A stretch of DNA of 64,000 nt from CAVYXA01 sp963846775 (GTDB lineage Bacteria > Verrucomicrobiota > Verrucomicrobiia > Chthoniobacterales > UBA10450). Location: NCBI GenBank assembly GCA_963846775.1, contig CAWJXB010000006.1:62001-126000 (forward strand), read 5' to 3'. Below are positions 41,692 through 50,440 of the stretch, piece after piece. The translations under genes and the position numbers were made by a program. Under the pieces are notes generated by a model. That model saw nothing but the letters and a program-made list of their open reading frames with translations. It was not told the origin of the DNA and made no database searches. Each line of letters begins with the position of its first letter. Position 1 is the first letter of the stretch.

Positions 41692-41873
41692 AAATCCACG
41701 GGAAAAGCCAAGCCGGAAGCTGCTCGTCACGCCGTCGTAGATCGAAGAAGACGGGTCAGCTTTCCTGCCGGTCTTTGCGATGGTTGAATTTTTCGGATAA
41801 ACATCGACAATTGGCGTCCGCAGATGCGGGCGGGCTCCGACGGCGATCGGGAACCCGGTCCGTGTCCGGCGAC

Positions 41874-41957
41874 GGGTAGGTACCGAAGTGGCCAAACGGG
41901 GCAGACTGTAAATCTGCTGGCTTTACGCCTTCGCTGGTTCGAATCCAGCCCTGCCCA
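41874..41957 (+). tRNA. tRNA-Tyr (anticodon GUA)
   Basis: The acceptor stem GGGTAGG pairs with CCTGCCC (one G-T pair), with discriminator A at 41957. The anticodon stem GCAGA/TCTGC holds loop CTGTAAA, giving anticodon GUA. The long variable arm (TGGCTTTACGCC) and GGTTCGAATCC T-loop fit a class II tRNA-Tyr. CCA is not encoded. Confidence 0.95.
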
Positions 41958-42038
41958 TTTTTCTGCGTTTTTGTCGGGCCCAGCTCTCCGAAGCAGGACA
42001 TTCGTCCACGCGACTGTAAACGGCGAAAATGGCTAGAC

Positions 42039-42059
42039 TTGACCGGTTTAACCGGTCAA
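42039..42059. repeat. TTGACCGGT palindrome, copy 2
   Basis: TTGACCGGTT and AACCGGTCAA are perfect 10-bp arms around a single T. With the five bases before, it shares the exact 14-mer TAGACTTGACCGGT with 22822-22835. It sits between tRNA-Tyr and the terminator of the RRM gene. Confidence 0.7.
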
Positions 42060-42106
42060 CTTATCGAGACATCGCCACCGCGGTCGCGAGCGGTCGCACC
42101 CTCGCG

Positions 42107-42136
42107 AAGAAAAAAGCGCCCGCCGAAGTGGGCGCT
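42107..42136 (-). terminator. intrinsic terminator of the RRM gene
   Basis: On the minus strand AGCGCCC and GGGCGCT pair around ACTTCGGC, followed by TTTTTC. It lies about 30 bases downstream of the RRM stop codon. Confidence 0.88.
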
Positions 42137-42164
42137 CTGGATGAAATCTCCTTTAACTTCGCGT

Positions 42165-42518
42165 TTAATGACCACGACGATCGCCGCGATCTCGGCGTCC
42201 GCCGCCATAACCGCCGCCGCCGCCGCCACCGTATCCGCGTCCACCACCGCCGCCGCCGGGCGGACGCGCCTCGCGCGGACGTGCTTCATTTACGGTCAAA
42301 GAACGGCCTTCGATCGCTTTGCCATTCAGTGTGTTAATCGCGTTTTGGGCATCCTGCTCGGAGCCCATGGTGATAAAGGCAAAGCCCCGGGATTTGCCTG
42401 TGAATTTATCCTGCATCAGAGTCACTTCCTGGACAGCGCCAGCTTGGGCGAAGAGTTCCTGGAGTTCGTTTTCAGTCGTGCTGAACGGCAGATTTCCGAC
42501 GTATAGTTTTGTACCCAT
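42165..42518 (-). CDS. RRM-type glycine-rich RNA-binding protein
   Basis: A 117-residue protein with one RRM domain and a Gly/Arg-rich tail. RNP2 is KLYVGNLPF (4-12) and RNP1 is KSRGFAFITM (42-51), with the aromatic residues that stack on RNA in place. Residues about 80-117 alternate Gly runs with Arg and Tyr (RPPGGGGGGRGYGGGG). Such proteins in cyanobacteria and other phyla are often cold-induced or post-transcriptional regulators. The gene has its own terminator (42107-42136). Its leader contains a 12-bp perfect inverted repeat whose inner arm directly touches the start codon (42519-42595), suggesting control at translation. Confidence 0.92.
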   Translation of the reverse strand: MGTKLYVGNLPFSTTENELQELFAQAGAVQEVTLMQDKFTGKSRGFAFITMGSEQDAQNAINTLNGKAIEGRSLTVNEARPREARPPGGGGGGRGYGGGGGGGYGGGRRDRGDRRGH

Positions 42519-42595
42519 TTGAGTTTATTCTTAGAAACGCAGCAAGGTCACTGTTCCCGCTTACCGGATTTCAAATCGCCGCTGAATAAACTCAA
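42519..42595 (-). promoter_or_regulatory. structured 5' leader of the RRM gene
   Basis: On the minus strand TTGAGTTTATTC (42595-42584) faces GAATAAACTCAA (42530-42519), perfect 12-bp arms separated by 53 bases. The inner arm ends at the base before the ATG, so the pairing would cover the region where a ribosome binds. No ordinary Shine-Dalgarno sequence is seen. The arms are AU-rich and could melt with temperature or be targets for the protein itself. Confidence 0.6.
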
Positions 42596-42648
42596 CTGAC
42601 AATCCACCAACTTCCGAGCTACGTTTTGGCGATTAGTAAGATGCTTCT

Positions 42649-43917
42649 TTGGAGAAAGCAACAGAAATTGGCAAAGAAATTGTGACCTCGCCGCTCCCTA
42701 AATCTAACGCGATAAACGGTAAAAACGCCCGCGTCGCGGTAGTGGCTGCGGGCGTGGTGAGTCCGCTCGGATTCGGTCTAGACAAGACGCTGGATGCGCT
42801 GCGTGCGGCGCGGGACTGCATTACACCAGTGGAGCGATTTTCGGTGGATCAATGTCGGTGCAAAACTGCGGGCCAGATTCCCGATGACCGGCTGTTGGAT
42901 GAGCAAACAAACGGGCATCGCGCGCGGCGTTTGCATCGCGCTGCCCAGATGATGGTTCATGCTCTGGGCGAGCTGCTCGGCCAGGCGCCGGAATTCAAAC
43001 CCGAGCTGGCGGTTATCGGGACGACCAGCGGCGGAATGTCTTTTGGCGAAGATTATTATCGTTCGTTGTATCGACAACGGCCCTCTTGCCGCGAGCCGAG
43101 ATGGATTGCGAATTATCCTGCGCAGAAGCCGGTCGTCGATGCTTTGGACACCTTTGATATTTCTGCGCCTTGTCAGGTAATCGCCAATGCCTGCGCCTCC
43201 GGCACGAACGCGATCGGCCATGCGTTTGAGTGCGTGCGCTCCGGACGATACGAGCGCGTGTTAACCGGTGGTTACGACGCGATTTCCGAGCTGGTCTTTG
43301 TCGGCTTCGACTCGCTCCAAGCGTCCACGCCAGAAAAATGCCGGCCGTTCGATCGACAACGCAGCGGGATGACGTTGGGCGAAGGCGCCGCGGTCCTTGC
43401 TCTGGAGAATTTGGAATCGGCGCAGGCGCGCGGCGCGAATATTCTTGCTGAGATAATTGGGTACGGGATTTCCACCGATAATTTTCACATGACGCAGCCG
43501 AATCCTACCGGCGCAGGGCCGCGTCAAGCGATGGAAGTGGCGCTGCGCAGCGCCGGAATTTCCGCCGAAACGGTGGATTATATCAACGCGCACGGCACCG
43601 CCACTTTGTTCAATGACGCGGCGGAAGGAAAAGCAATCAGCGAGTTATTCGGGCGTGTCCCGGTAAGTTCGACCAAAAGTATGATGGGCCATTCGTTAGG
43701 AGCGGCGGGCGCGATCGAGGCTGTTGTTTGCCTGCTGGCGCTCCGGCATCAATTTTTGCCGCCAAATATCAATTTCCGGTCCCCGGATGAAGGTTTCGAT
43801 CTTGATATAGTCGCCAACCAATCGCGACCGGCGCAGGTGAGCACCGCGCTCTCGAACTCTTTTGGTTTCGGCGGCACGAATGCATCGATTCTGATGCAGC
43901 GATTCGCGAACGAATGA
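42649..43917 (+). CDS. beta-ketoacyl-ACP synthase (KAS II type)
   Basis: A 422-residue condensing enzyme with a full active site: Cys182 in NACASGTNAIG, His315 in NAHGTAT and His348 in GHSLGAAGAIEA. GFGGTNAS near the end is the family's glycine-rich closing motif. The frame starts with TTG at 42649; the conserved domain begins at about residue 29 (RVAVVAAGVVSPLG), so the first 28 residues are uncertain and an internal GTG at about 42682 is possible. It overlaps the next gene by four bases. That neighbour is a ketosynthase homologue without the active-site residues, so the pair looks like a KS/chain-length-factor heterodimer rather than housekeeping FabF. Confidence 0.88.
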   Translation: MEKATEIGKEIVTSPLPKSNAINGKNARVAVVAAGVVSPLGFGLDKTLDALRAARDCITPVERFSVDQCRCKTAGQIPDDRLLDEQTNGHRARRLHRAAQMMVHALGELLGQAPEFKPELAVIGTTSGGMSFGEDYYRSLYRQRPSCREPRWIANYPAQKPVVDALDTFDISAPCQVIANACASGTNAIGHAFECVRSGRYERVLTGGYDAISELVFVGFDSLQASTPEKCRPFDRQRSGMTLGEGAAVLALENLESAQARGANILAEIIGYGISTDNFHMTQPNPTGAGPRQAMEVALRSAGISAETVDYINAHGTATLFNDAAEGKAISELFGRVPVSSTKSMMGHSLGAAGAIEAVVCLLALRHQFLPPNINFRSPDEGFDLDIVANQSRPAQVSTALSNSFGFGGTNASILMQRFANE

Positions 43918-45044
43918 TTCTGCGAATTTGCGGCATGGGTTGGGTCACGCCGTTGGGGAGCGGTGTCGATCCTGTCTGGCAACGCTTGCTCCAGGGCGAC
44001 GAAGCTCAGTCTGAGCAAATCAAGGATCAATTCAACGAGCGATCCTATTGCGTTTTCCGCGTGCCTGACTCCGCTTTGAGGGCGCTGCCGCCCCATCCGC
44101 GGCTTCGCCGCGCCAGCGCGATTTCGCGGTTTGCTGCAGCTGCCGGATTGGAAGCGCTGAACGATGCCGGAATCGGGATTGATTCCGAGCGCGCAAAACG
44201 GACTGCGCTGGTCTTTGCCATTTCAAATGGCGGCGTGATTTACACGAAACGCTTCTATCGCGATATCGTGGAATCGGGCGCGCAATCGGCCAGTCCGTTG
44301 CTGTTTCCCGAAACTGTGTTCAACGCGCCGGCAAGTCATTTGGCTGCGATTCTTGGAATCACAGGCGCGACTTACACGTTAGTCGGCGACGGCGCCGTCG
44401 GCGCGTTAGCCGTCTGCATGGCAGAAGATGTGATGCGCAGTGCCGAATTCGATTATTGCCTGGTCGTGGGCACTGAAGAAGTGGACTGGCTCTTGTGTGA
44501 TGCCTACCGAAAATGGCGCTTGGCTCGTTCGCAGCCGCCGATCGAGCCGTTTGGCCAGAGTCCGCGTGGAACGATCATGAGCGAAGGCGCTGGCGCGATC
44601 CTGCTTGCGCGCGAAGGCCGGGTCAGCATCGACAAAACTGATGCGGGCGGATACTACGCGAATCGCGGAGCGCTGGAACGTGTCGTGCGGCAGACGGTTT
44701 CGCATCTCGTTGAGGGTAAGATCGACATCGTAATCAGCGGCGCCAATGGCACTTTCATTGACGGCGCTGAATCCGCAGCCATTTCGGAATATTCGGCTGA
44801 GGCGCTGGTTTACACTGCAAAACCGGCGCTGGGCGAAAGCGTTGGCGCGAGCGGTCTGTGGCAGATCATCGTCGGAGCTAAAGCGCTGTTGACGCAAGAA
44901 CTGCCGCCGCTGCTCCATGCTAAGTCGGCTGCGTCCCTGCGCGTTTCTCCATCTCGGACGGCGCTCGGCGCAGCGCACCACGCCCTGGCCTTGAGTTGTG
45001 GCATGAACCAGCAAGTCGCAGGCATTCGCCTCAGCGTTCTGTAA
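43914..45044 (+). CDS. inactive ketosynthase homologue (chain-length-factor-like)
   Basis: A 376-residue thiolase-fold protein. MILRICGMGWVTPLGSGVDP and the later ISNGGVIYTKRFYRDIVESG align with ketosynthases. The positions of the catalytic set are changed: the Cys loop reads VGDGAVGALA (about 157-166), the first His loop reads SGANGTFIDGAE, and GHSLGAAG is GESVGASG, so all three residues are lost. The start overlaps the KAS II-type stop (ATGA), so the two are made together. By analogy with KS-CLF pairs of type II polyketide and aryl-polyene systems, it would shape the chain length; no acyl carrier protein, ketoreductase or dehydratase gene lies next to it here. Confidence 0.8.
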   Translation: MILRICGMGWVTPLGSGVDPVWQRLLQGDEAQSEQIKDQFNERSYCVFRVPDSALRALPPHPRLRRASAISRFAAAAGLEALNDAGIGIDSERAKRTALVFAISNGGVIYTKRFYRDIVESGAQSASPLLFPETVFNAPASHLAAILGITGATYTLVGDGAVGALAVCMAEDVMRSAEFDYCLVVGTEEVDWLLCDAYRKWRLARSQPPIEPFGQSPRGTIMSEGAGAILLAREGRVSIDKTDAGGYYANRGALERVVRQTVSHLVEGKIDIVISGANGTFIDGAESAAISEYSAEALVYTAKPALGESVGASGLWQIIVGAKALLTQELPPLLHAKSAASLRVSPSRTALGAAHHALALSCGMNQQVAGIRLSVL

Positions 45045-45125
45045 AAATTAGAAAACCAGAAACATCCGGCCTTTCCGGTTTTCGCTTTGCAAGCTTCTCA
45101 CCCTTCGGTACCTTCGGCGACTAGC

Positions 45126-47456
45126 ATGGGCAAAACGGTCTGTCGCTTGTTCGCAATCCTCCTGACGGCAGGAACGGTTAGCGCGGAGATCAAAACGCCC
45201 GAGGGCGGGCCGATTGAAATCACCTCGACAGGCGAGACCCGCTATGAAAACGGGTTAGCGACGGCGCGCGACAACGTGGCCATTCATGTTGGCGACACGG
45301 ACATCTATGCCGATTACGCGCAGTACGATTCGCATACCCACGAAGTGATCGCTGAGGGGCATGTGCGGATCTATCGCGACATCAATCTCTATCTGGCCGA
45401 GCGGGCGGTGTACAACACTGAGACCAAGGAAATTCGTGCGGAAAAAAGCCGCACCTCATCTGAGCCCTATTTTGCTACAGGCGAGAGCGTGAAACAAATT
45501 TCCGACAATGGTTACCTGATCCAAAATGGCACGTTTACCACCGAAGACGCGCCGACTTCGGATTTTCATCTTCGAGCGCGCACGATGCGAGTCTATGAAA
45601 ACGATCGCGTTATTTTTCGGGATGTGACGTTCTTTGTTGGTAAGGTTCCGATCTTCTGGTGGCCCTACCTTTACCAATCGCTCAACGACTCGTTCAGCTT
45701 CACAGCGTCGCCGGCTTTTCTCAGTTCCTGGGGACCTTCGCTCCTTACCCAAGTGATGTTCCCGATTACCGATCATGCTCGGGCTCGCATTCGCCTCGAT
45801 TACCGGGGCCGGCGCGGTGTGGCGCTTGGTTTCGAGTCGGAGATTCACTACGGCACGGATGATAAGAGCCTGGCCAAGCTCAAGACCTATTACATTCAGG
45901 ACCAGAATCCGCTGATAAATCGAACGGGCTTGCCGCGCGGCGCGGTGCCGACCGGCCGTTATCGGGTCGGCTTGGAAGATCGCACTAACTTCACCGACGA
46001 CATATACGGCATTGTCGATGTGACGAAGCTTAGCGACCCATACGTTATGCAGGATTTTTACCAGAACGAGTTTCGGCTCAATCCCGTCCCAGACAACGTC
46101 GTAGCCTTGACCAAATCGGACCCGTTTTATACGATCAGCGCCACCGCCCGGTTCCAGGCAAATGAGTTTTTCGAAACGACCGAGCGTTTGCCAGAAGTCG
46201 CGCTCGACATCAAGCGGCACGCGCTGTTTGGAGGCCCGATCTTTTACGAAGGCGAGACGAGCTTCGCGAATCTGCGGCTCGCATTTCCAGACGGCTCCGG
46301 ATTCGAGGATTACAGATCAGTCCGTCTGGACACATTTCATCAGTTCACCTATCCGAATACTTATTTTGGTTGGCTTTCGGTGGTTCCGCGGGTCGGCTTC
46401 CGCGCTACCTATTACGATCAGAGTCGCGATTTTGCGGCCGAGCAGGATCGGCTCCTGACTCTAGAGCAGAGGTTCCCATCTTTCTTTCTGGCCTCCCCGC
46501 CCAACTCAAGTCCGCTCGTTCCAAACTTTCTCCTCCCGAATCCGACGCTGGCGGAGTATGAATACATTCCGAGATCCGGGAAGACGGAGATTTTTCCTGG
46601 TCCTATCGAGTTTGCCGGATCGACTGTTCGCACGGTTTTCGACACCGGTGCGGAAGCTTCCTTCAAAATCTCGCGGAGATGGGAGGATGTGCAGAGCCGC
46701 GCTGTCGGTTTGGACGGGCTGATGCATGTGATCCAGCCATTTAGCGATTTCTCATTTGTGGCTACGAACAAGGATCCCACAGATATTTTGCAGTTCGATC
46801 GGTTCCAGCCATCCACTCAATTGCGCGCGATCGATTTTCCGCAGTTCACGCCGATCGATTCCATCGCCGACTGGACGGTGCTGCGCGCTGGCGTCCGCAA
46901 CAAATTAGAAACCCGGCGGGACGATACGACCATAACCTGGTTCGAGCTCGACACCTATTTTGATGTCAACTTCGACAATCCGTACGATCGCACCGATTAC
47001 TCGAACCTTTTCAACGACATCCGCTTCACGCCGCTGCCGTGGGCCTCTCTTGTGATTAACTCGCAGGTGCCAGCCTTTAACAAGGGCTTCACCGAAGTCA
47101 ATACAAGCATCAACATTCAGCCCACGGCCAATCTTCAGATCAACGTTGGCCATCGTTATCTGAACGATAATCCGTTTTTCCTGGACAGCTCCTTGTTCGT
47201 CATCGGCGGCTATTACCGGTTGAACGACAACTGGGGTGTAGGCGTTCAGGAACAATATGAGGAAGCGACCGGGGTCCTGGAGCAACAGCGTTACGCCGTT
47301 TATCGCGATCTGACCAACTGGGTCGCGTCGTTCGGTGCCGTTATCCGCGATAATGCCGGCGTGAAGGAATATGGCGTCTTGTTTACGATCACACTGAAAG
47401 CGTTTCCGAAATTTGGCTTCGACCTGAACTTCGACCCCGGCAGCTCCGGAGATTAA
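45126..47456 (+). CDS. lptD: LptD-like LPS-assembly outer-membrane protein
   Basis: A 776-residue protein. I start at ATG 45126 (MGKTVCRLFAILLTAGTVSA, a signal peptide). A frame upstream to TTG 45087 adds 13 residues that weaken it. Residues about 25-170 form the OstA/LptA-like beta-jellyroll (YENGLATARDNVAIHVGDTD, TDIYADYAQYDSHTHEVIAEG). Residues about 180-776 are the LptD barrel (VPIFWWPYLY, ALGFESEIHYGTDD). It would insert LPS into the outer leaflet with LptE. Four conserved cysteines of E. coli LptD are not evident. It follows the ketosynthase pair by about 80 bases, which may or may not be functional. Confidence 0.8.
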   Translation: MGKTVCRLFAILLTAGTVSAEIKTPEGGPIEITSTGETRYENGLATARDNVAIHVGDTDIYADYAQYDSHTHEVIAEGHVRIYRDINLYLAERAVYNTETKEIRAEKSRTSSEPYFATGESVKQISDNGYLIQNGTFTTEDAPTSDFHLRARTMRVYENDRVIFRDVTFFVGKVPIFWWPYLYQSLNDSFSFTASPAFLSSWGPSLLTQVMFPITDHARARIRLDYRGRRGVALGFESEIHYGTDDKSLAKLKTYYIQDQNPLINRTGLPRGAVPTGRYRVGLEDRTNFTDDIYGIVDVTKLSDPYVMQDFYQNEFRLNPVPDNVVALTKSDPFYTISATARFQANEFFETTERLPEVALDIKRHALFGGPIFYEGETSFANLRLAFPDGSGFEDYRSVRLDTFHQFTYPNTYFGWLSVVPRVGFRATYYDQSRDFAAEQDRLLTLEQRFPSFFLASPPNSSPLVPNFLLPNPTLAEYEYIPRSGKTEIFPGPIEFAGSTVRTVFDTGAEASFKISRRWEDVQSRAVGLDGLMHVIQPFSDFSFVATNKDPTDILQFDRFQPSTQLRAIDFPQFTPIDSIADWTVLRAGVRNKLETRRDDTTITWFELDTYFDVNFDNPYDRTDYSNLFNDIRFTPLPWASLVINSQVPAFNKGFTEVNTSINIQPTANLQINVGHRYLNDNPFFLDSSLFVIGGYYRLNDNWGVGVQEQYEEATGVLEQQRYAVYRDLTNWVASFGAVIRDNAGVKEYGVLFTITLKAFPKFGFDLNFDPGSSGD

Positions 47457-47553
47457 ATTGTTGAGCGAGGCCGTCGAATCTGCTCTATGATTGCCGCGCT
47501 CTGCTCGCCGTGACTCGCGGCTCAGCTTGAGCGCGGAGACATCGTCATTTCTT

Positions 47554-48867
47554 ATGGATCTTTCGATTATCGGTTCCGGCTATGTCGGTTTGGTCACGGG
47601 CGCGTGCTTTGCCGACGTCGGTCACAACGTGATCTGCGTCGACAATGACGCGCGTAAGATCGAGACATTGAGGGCCGGCCACGTGCCGATCTATGAGCCC
47701 GGCCTGGAAGAACTCATCGCCCGCAACGTCTCCGCCCATCGGCTCCATTTCAGCGGCAGCATCGAGGAAGGCGTGGAGAAATCGCAGATTGTCTTCATCG
47801 CCGTGCCTACGCCACAACAGCCTAACGGAGATGTCGATCTGAGTTTTATCGAGAAAGTCGCGCGCGAAATCGCTTGCGTTTTGAAGGACCACCGCGTCAT
47901 CGTCGATAAGAGCACGGTGCCGGTAAAAACGGGCGAGAAAGTGGCGGAATCGATTCGGCGTTACAATCGGCATGGCGCGGACTTCGACGTGGTCAGCAAC
48001 CCGGAATTTCTGCGCGAAGGATGCGCCGTGCGCGATCTCATGCATCCCGATCGGATTGTCATCGGCGCGCAAAGCGAGCGCGCGATTAGCTTGATGAAAA
48101 AAGTCTATGAACCATTCATGGCGCCGATCCTCGTTACCGATATCAATAGCGCTGAGCTGATCAAACACGCGGCCAATTCATTCCTGGCGTTGAAGATTTC
48201 CTACATCAATGCGGTCTCGGCCATTTGTGAGGCAAGTGGCGCCGACATCGAAAAAGTGGCGGATGGCATTGGGATGGATCGCCGAATCGGACGCGATTTC
48301 CTGAACGCGGGAATCGGCTATGGCGGCTCCTGTTTCCCCAAAGATCTGGCGGCGTTTATCACGATCAGCGAGCAACTCGGTGTCTCCTTTACGCTGTTAA
48401 AAGAAGTGCAGCGCATCAATACGGCGCAGAAGGAGCGTTTTTTGAAAACAATCCGCGACACACTCTGGGTCTTGCGCGAAAAAAAGATTGCGGTGTGGGG
48501 CCTCACTTTCAAACCGGACACGGACGACATCCGCTCGTCGGTGGCGATCGATCTCGTGGCCGATCTCTTGCGGGAAGGCGCGCACGTGACGGCCTATGAT
48601 CCCAAAGGGATGGAAAAAGTGCGGGAGATGAAAACGATCGCCGGCGCGAAGTTTGCCGGGTCGGCCCTGGACGCAGTCGAGGGCGCGGAAGCGCTGGTGA
48701 TTGCAACCGAGTGGAGCGAATTCGCTAATGTTGATCTGGCGGATGTGAAAGCGAAAATGATGACGCCGATCGTGTTCGATGGACGGAATGTGTTTGATCC
48801 GGAGACGATGGGCCAACTCGGTTTCCGTTATCACTCGATCGGGCGTCCCAGTGTGAAACCGCAGTAG
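47554..48867 (+). CDS. ugd: UDP-glucose/GDP-mannose dehydrogenase family (Ugd-like)
   Basis: A 437-residue enzyme with the UDP-glucose 6-dehydrogenase layout. IGSGYVGLVTGACFADVGH (6-24) is the NAD-binding motif, VAVPTP (about 83-88; here IAVPTP) is conserved, and Cys260 in GYGGSCFPKD is the catalytic residue. I start at 47554 (MDLSIIGSG), since the 21 codons before it are not conserved. It oxidises UDP-glucose to UDP-glucuronate for surface polysaccharide. VWGLTFKPDTDDIRSS in the C-terminal part is the family's second Rossmann domain. It is 14 bases upstream of the rsmB-like gene and on the same strand. Confidence 0.88.
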   Translation: MDLSIIGSGYVGLVTGACFADVGHNVICVDNDARKIETLRAGHVPIYEPGLEELIARNVSAHRLHFSGSIEEGVEKSQIVFIAVPTPQQPNGDVDLSFIEKVAREIACVLKDHRVIVDKSTVPVKTGEKVAESIRRYNRHGADFDVVSNPEFLREGCAVRDLMHPDRIVIGAQSERAISLMKKVYEPFMAPILVTDINSAELIKHAANSFLALKISYINAVSAICEASGADIEKVADGIGMDRRIGRDFLNAGIGYGGSCFPKDLAAFITISEQLGVSFTLLKEVQRINTAQKERFLKTIRDTLWVLREKKIAVWGLTFKPDTDDIRSSVAIDLVADLLREGAHVTAYDPKGMEKVREMKTIAGAKFAGSALDAVEGAEALVIATEWSEFANVDLADVKAKMMTPIVFDGRNVFDPETMGQLGFRYHSIGRPSVKPQ

Positions 48868-48881
48868 CTTTTAACCCGTCT

Positions 48882-50135
48882 ATGGCGAAGCTCTCCTCCC
48901 GCCGAGCCGCCTTGGAGGCACTTGCAGTCTGGCGCACAAAAACGCGTTTTGCCGATTCCATTATCGGCAAGCTTCTGACCGAGATAAAACTCACCGGGTC
49001 CGATCGCGGTTTCGCCCTGGAATTGTTTTACGGCGTGTTACGAAATCTCACGCTGCTCGATTTTTGGGTCGATTGCCTCCGCCCGGCGCATCTGAATGTT
49101 GATCTTCGCGATGTCCTGCGGCTCGGCCTTTATCAACTTTTCTGCCTCGATACGCCACCGCACGCGGCTGTTTTTGAAACGGTTGAGCTGGTCCCGAAAA
49201 AACAACGCGGCATAACGAACGCGATCCTGCGCAGCGCCATGCGCCGGCGCGACGAGCTTCGCGAACGGGCGCGGGCCCAGCCGCTGTTCGTGCGAAGGTC
49301 GCATCCGCAGTTCCTGGTGGCGCGATGGGAGGAACATTTCGGTGCAAAAGCGGCCGAACACTTATGCACTTGGAATAACGAGCCGCCATCGGTTTATGGC
49401 CGAATCAATGGGTTGAAGATTCGACGGGACGAATTTCTCCGGCGCTACGTAAATTCTGAGCCGCTCGCGACCTACCCTGATTTTGTCGAATTTCACAGCT
49501 TCCCGATGGCAGCCTTGAATCATGGCCATTGTTATATCCAGGATCCAAGCACGACGATTGCATGCCAGCTTCTCGATCCGCAGCCGGATGAAAAGGTTCT
49601 CGATGTCTGCGCCGCCCCCGGCGGAAAAACCAGTTACCTCGCGGAGCTGATGAACAACCGCGGACTGATAATCGCTTGCGACCGCGAGGCAGAGCGGGTG
49701 CGTGTTCTCGAAGAGAACGTCGCCAGACTTGGCGTCGCCATTGCCAGGACGTACCGGTGCGATTGGGAATGCGACCGGATGCTGGGGGAAATCGCCGCCC
49801 ATGCCCCGTTCGACCGCATCCTCGTGGACGCGCCCTGCAGCAACACCGGCACGATGCGTCGTCGTGTGGATGTGCGCTGGCGTTTGCAACCGGCGGACTT
49901 TCTCCACATGCAAAAACGGCAATTGGAAATTGTTCGCGCCTGTGTGTCCCTGCTGAAACCGGGCGGTATCCTCGTTTACAGCACGTGTAGTCTCGAACCC
50001 GAAGAGAACGAACAGGTCGTGAAACGGCTCATCAACGAGCTTTCGATTTTGCGCCTCGAAGAAGAAAGGCGCTCCCTTCCATTTCGCGATCGCTTCGACG
50101 GCGCCTACGTCGCAAAACTGGTTCGACTCATCTGA
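48882..50135 (+). CDS. rsmB: 16S rRNA (cytosine-5) methyltransferase, RsmB/Sun type
   Basis: A 417-residue enzyme. The N-terminal 130 residues are an all-helical NusB-like domain (SSRRAALEALAVWRTKTRFA ... DVLRLGLYQLFCLD). The catalytic part has the AdoMet motif VLDVCAAPGGKTSYLAELM (about 238-256). The two catalytic cysteines lie in VDAPCSNTG (about 315) and YSTCSLEPEEN (about 367). This is the RsmB/Fmu arrangement; Nol1/Nop2-type relatives lack the NusB domain. Length fits RsmB (about 430). The start at 48882 is 14 bases after ugd. About 300 bases without a gene follow. Confidence 0.88.
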   Translation: MAKLSSRRAALEALAVWRTKTRFADSIIGKLLTEIKLTGSDRGFALELFYGVLRNLTLLDFWVDCLRPAHLNVDLRDVLRLGLYQLFCLDTPPHAAVFETVELVPKKQRGITNAILRSAMRRRDELRERARAQPLFVRRSHPQFLVARWEEHFGAKAAEHLCTWNNEPPSVYGRINGLKIRRDEFLRRYVNSEPLATYPDFVEFHSFPMAALNHGHCYIQDPSTTIACQLLDPQPDEKVLDVCAAPGGKTSYLAELMNNRGLIIACDREAERVRVLEENVARLGVAIARTYRCDWECDRMLGEIAAHAPFDRILVDAPCSNTGTMRRRVDVRWRLQPADFLHMQKRQLEIVRACVSLLKPGGILVYSTCSLEPEENEQVVKRLINELSILRLEEERRSLPFRDRFDGAYVAKLVRLI

Positions 50136-50440
50136 ACAATCAGAGTCATTCGCTGCGGTTGCAGCGCGCGGTAGCTACAGCGCGATTGAAGAAGCTTGGG
50201 TTGAGAGCCGAATTGCAGAGGCGGGCTTCGGAGCAATCGACACAAGCTCCAACTTACCCGCGAGTGGCGTGTGCAAACGACAATCACTTGAAACGGATCT
50301 CAGCGCTCGAGATTTCTCATTTTTTTGCCGAATGTTTTGTCTTCATTATCTAGATTACTCCTCGCTGAAGCCGCGGGTAATCTCGAGTCCAGGCGACAAC
50401 GTGTTTGCATCCAGCGTTGTCGATGGAATCGTAGGCGCCT
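50136..50440. other. intergenic stretch, no gene seen
   Basis: About 305 bases between rsmB and the M29 peptidase gene. Short open frames in every direction show nothing recognisable. A T-run (CATTTTTTTGCC at about 50320) is not preceded by a convincing stem. Weakly palindromic text (GCGCGCGGTAGCTACAGCGC at about 50164-50183) may be a worn repeat. Confidence 0.4.
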
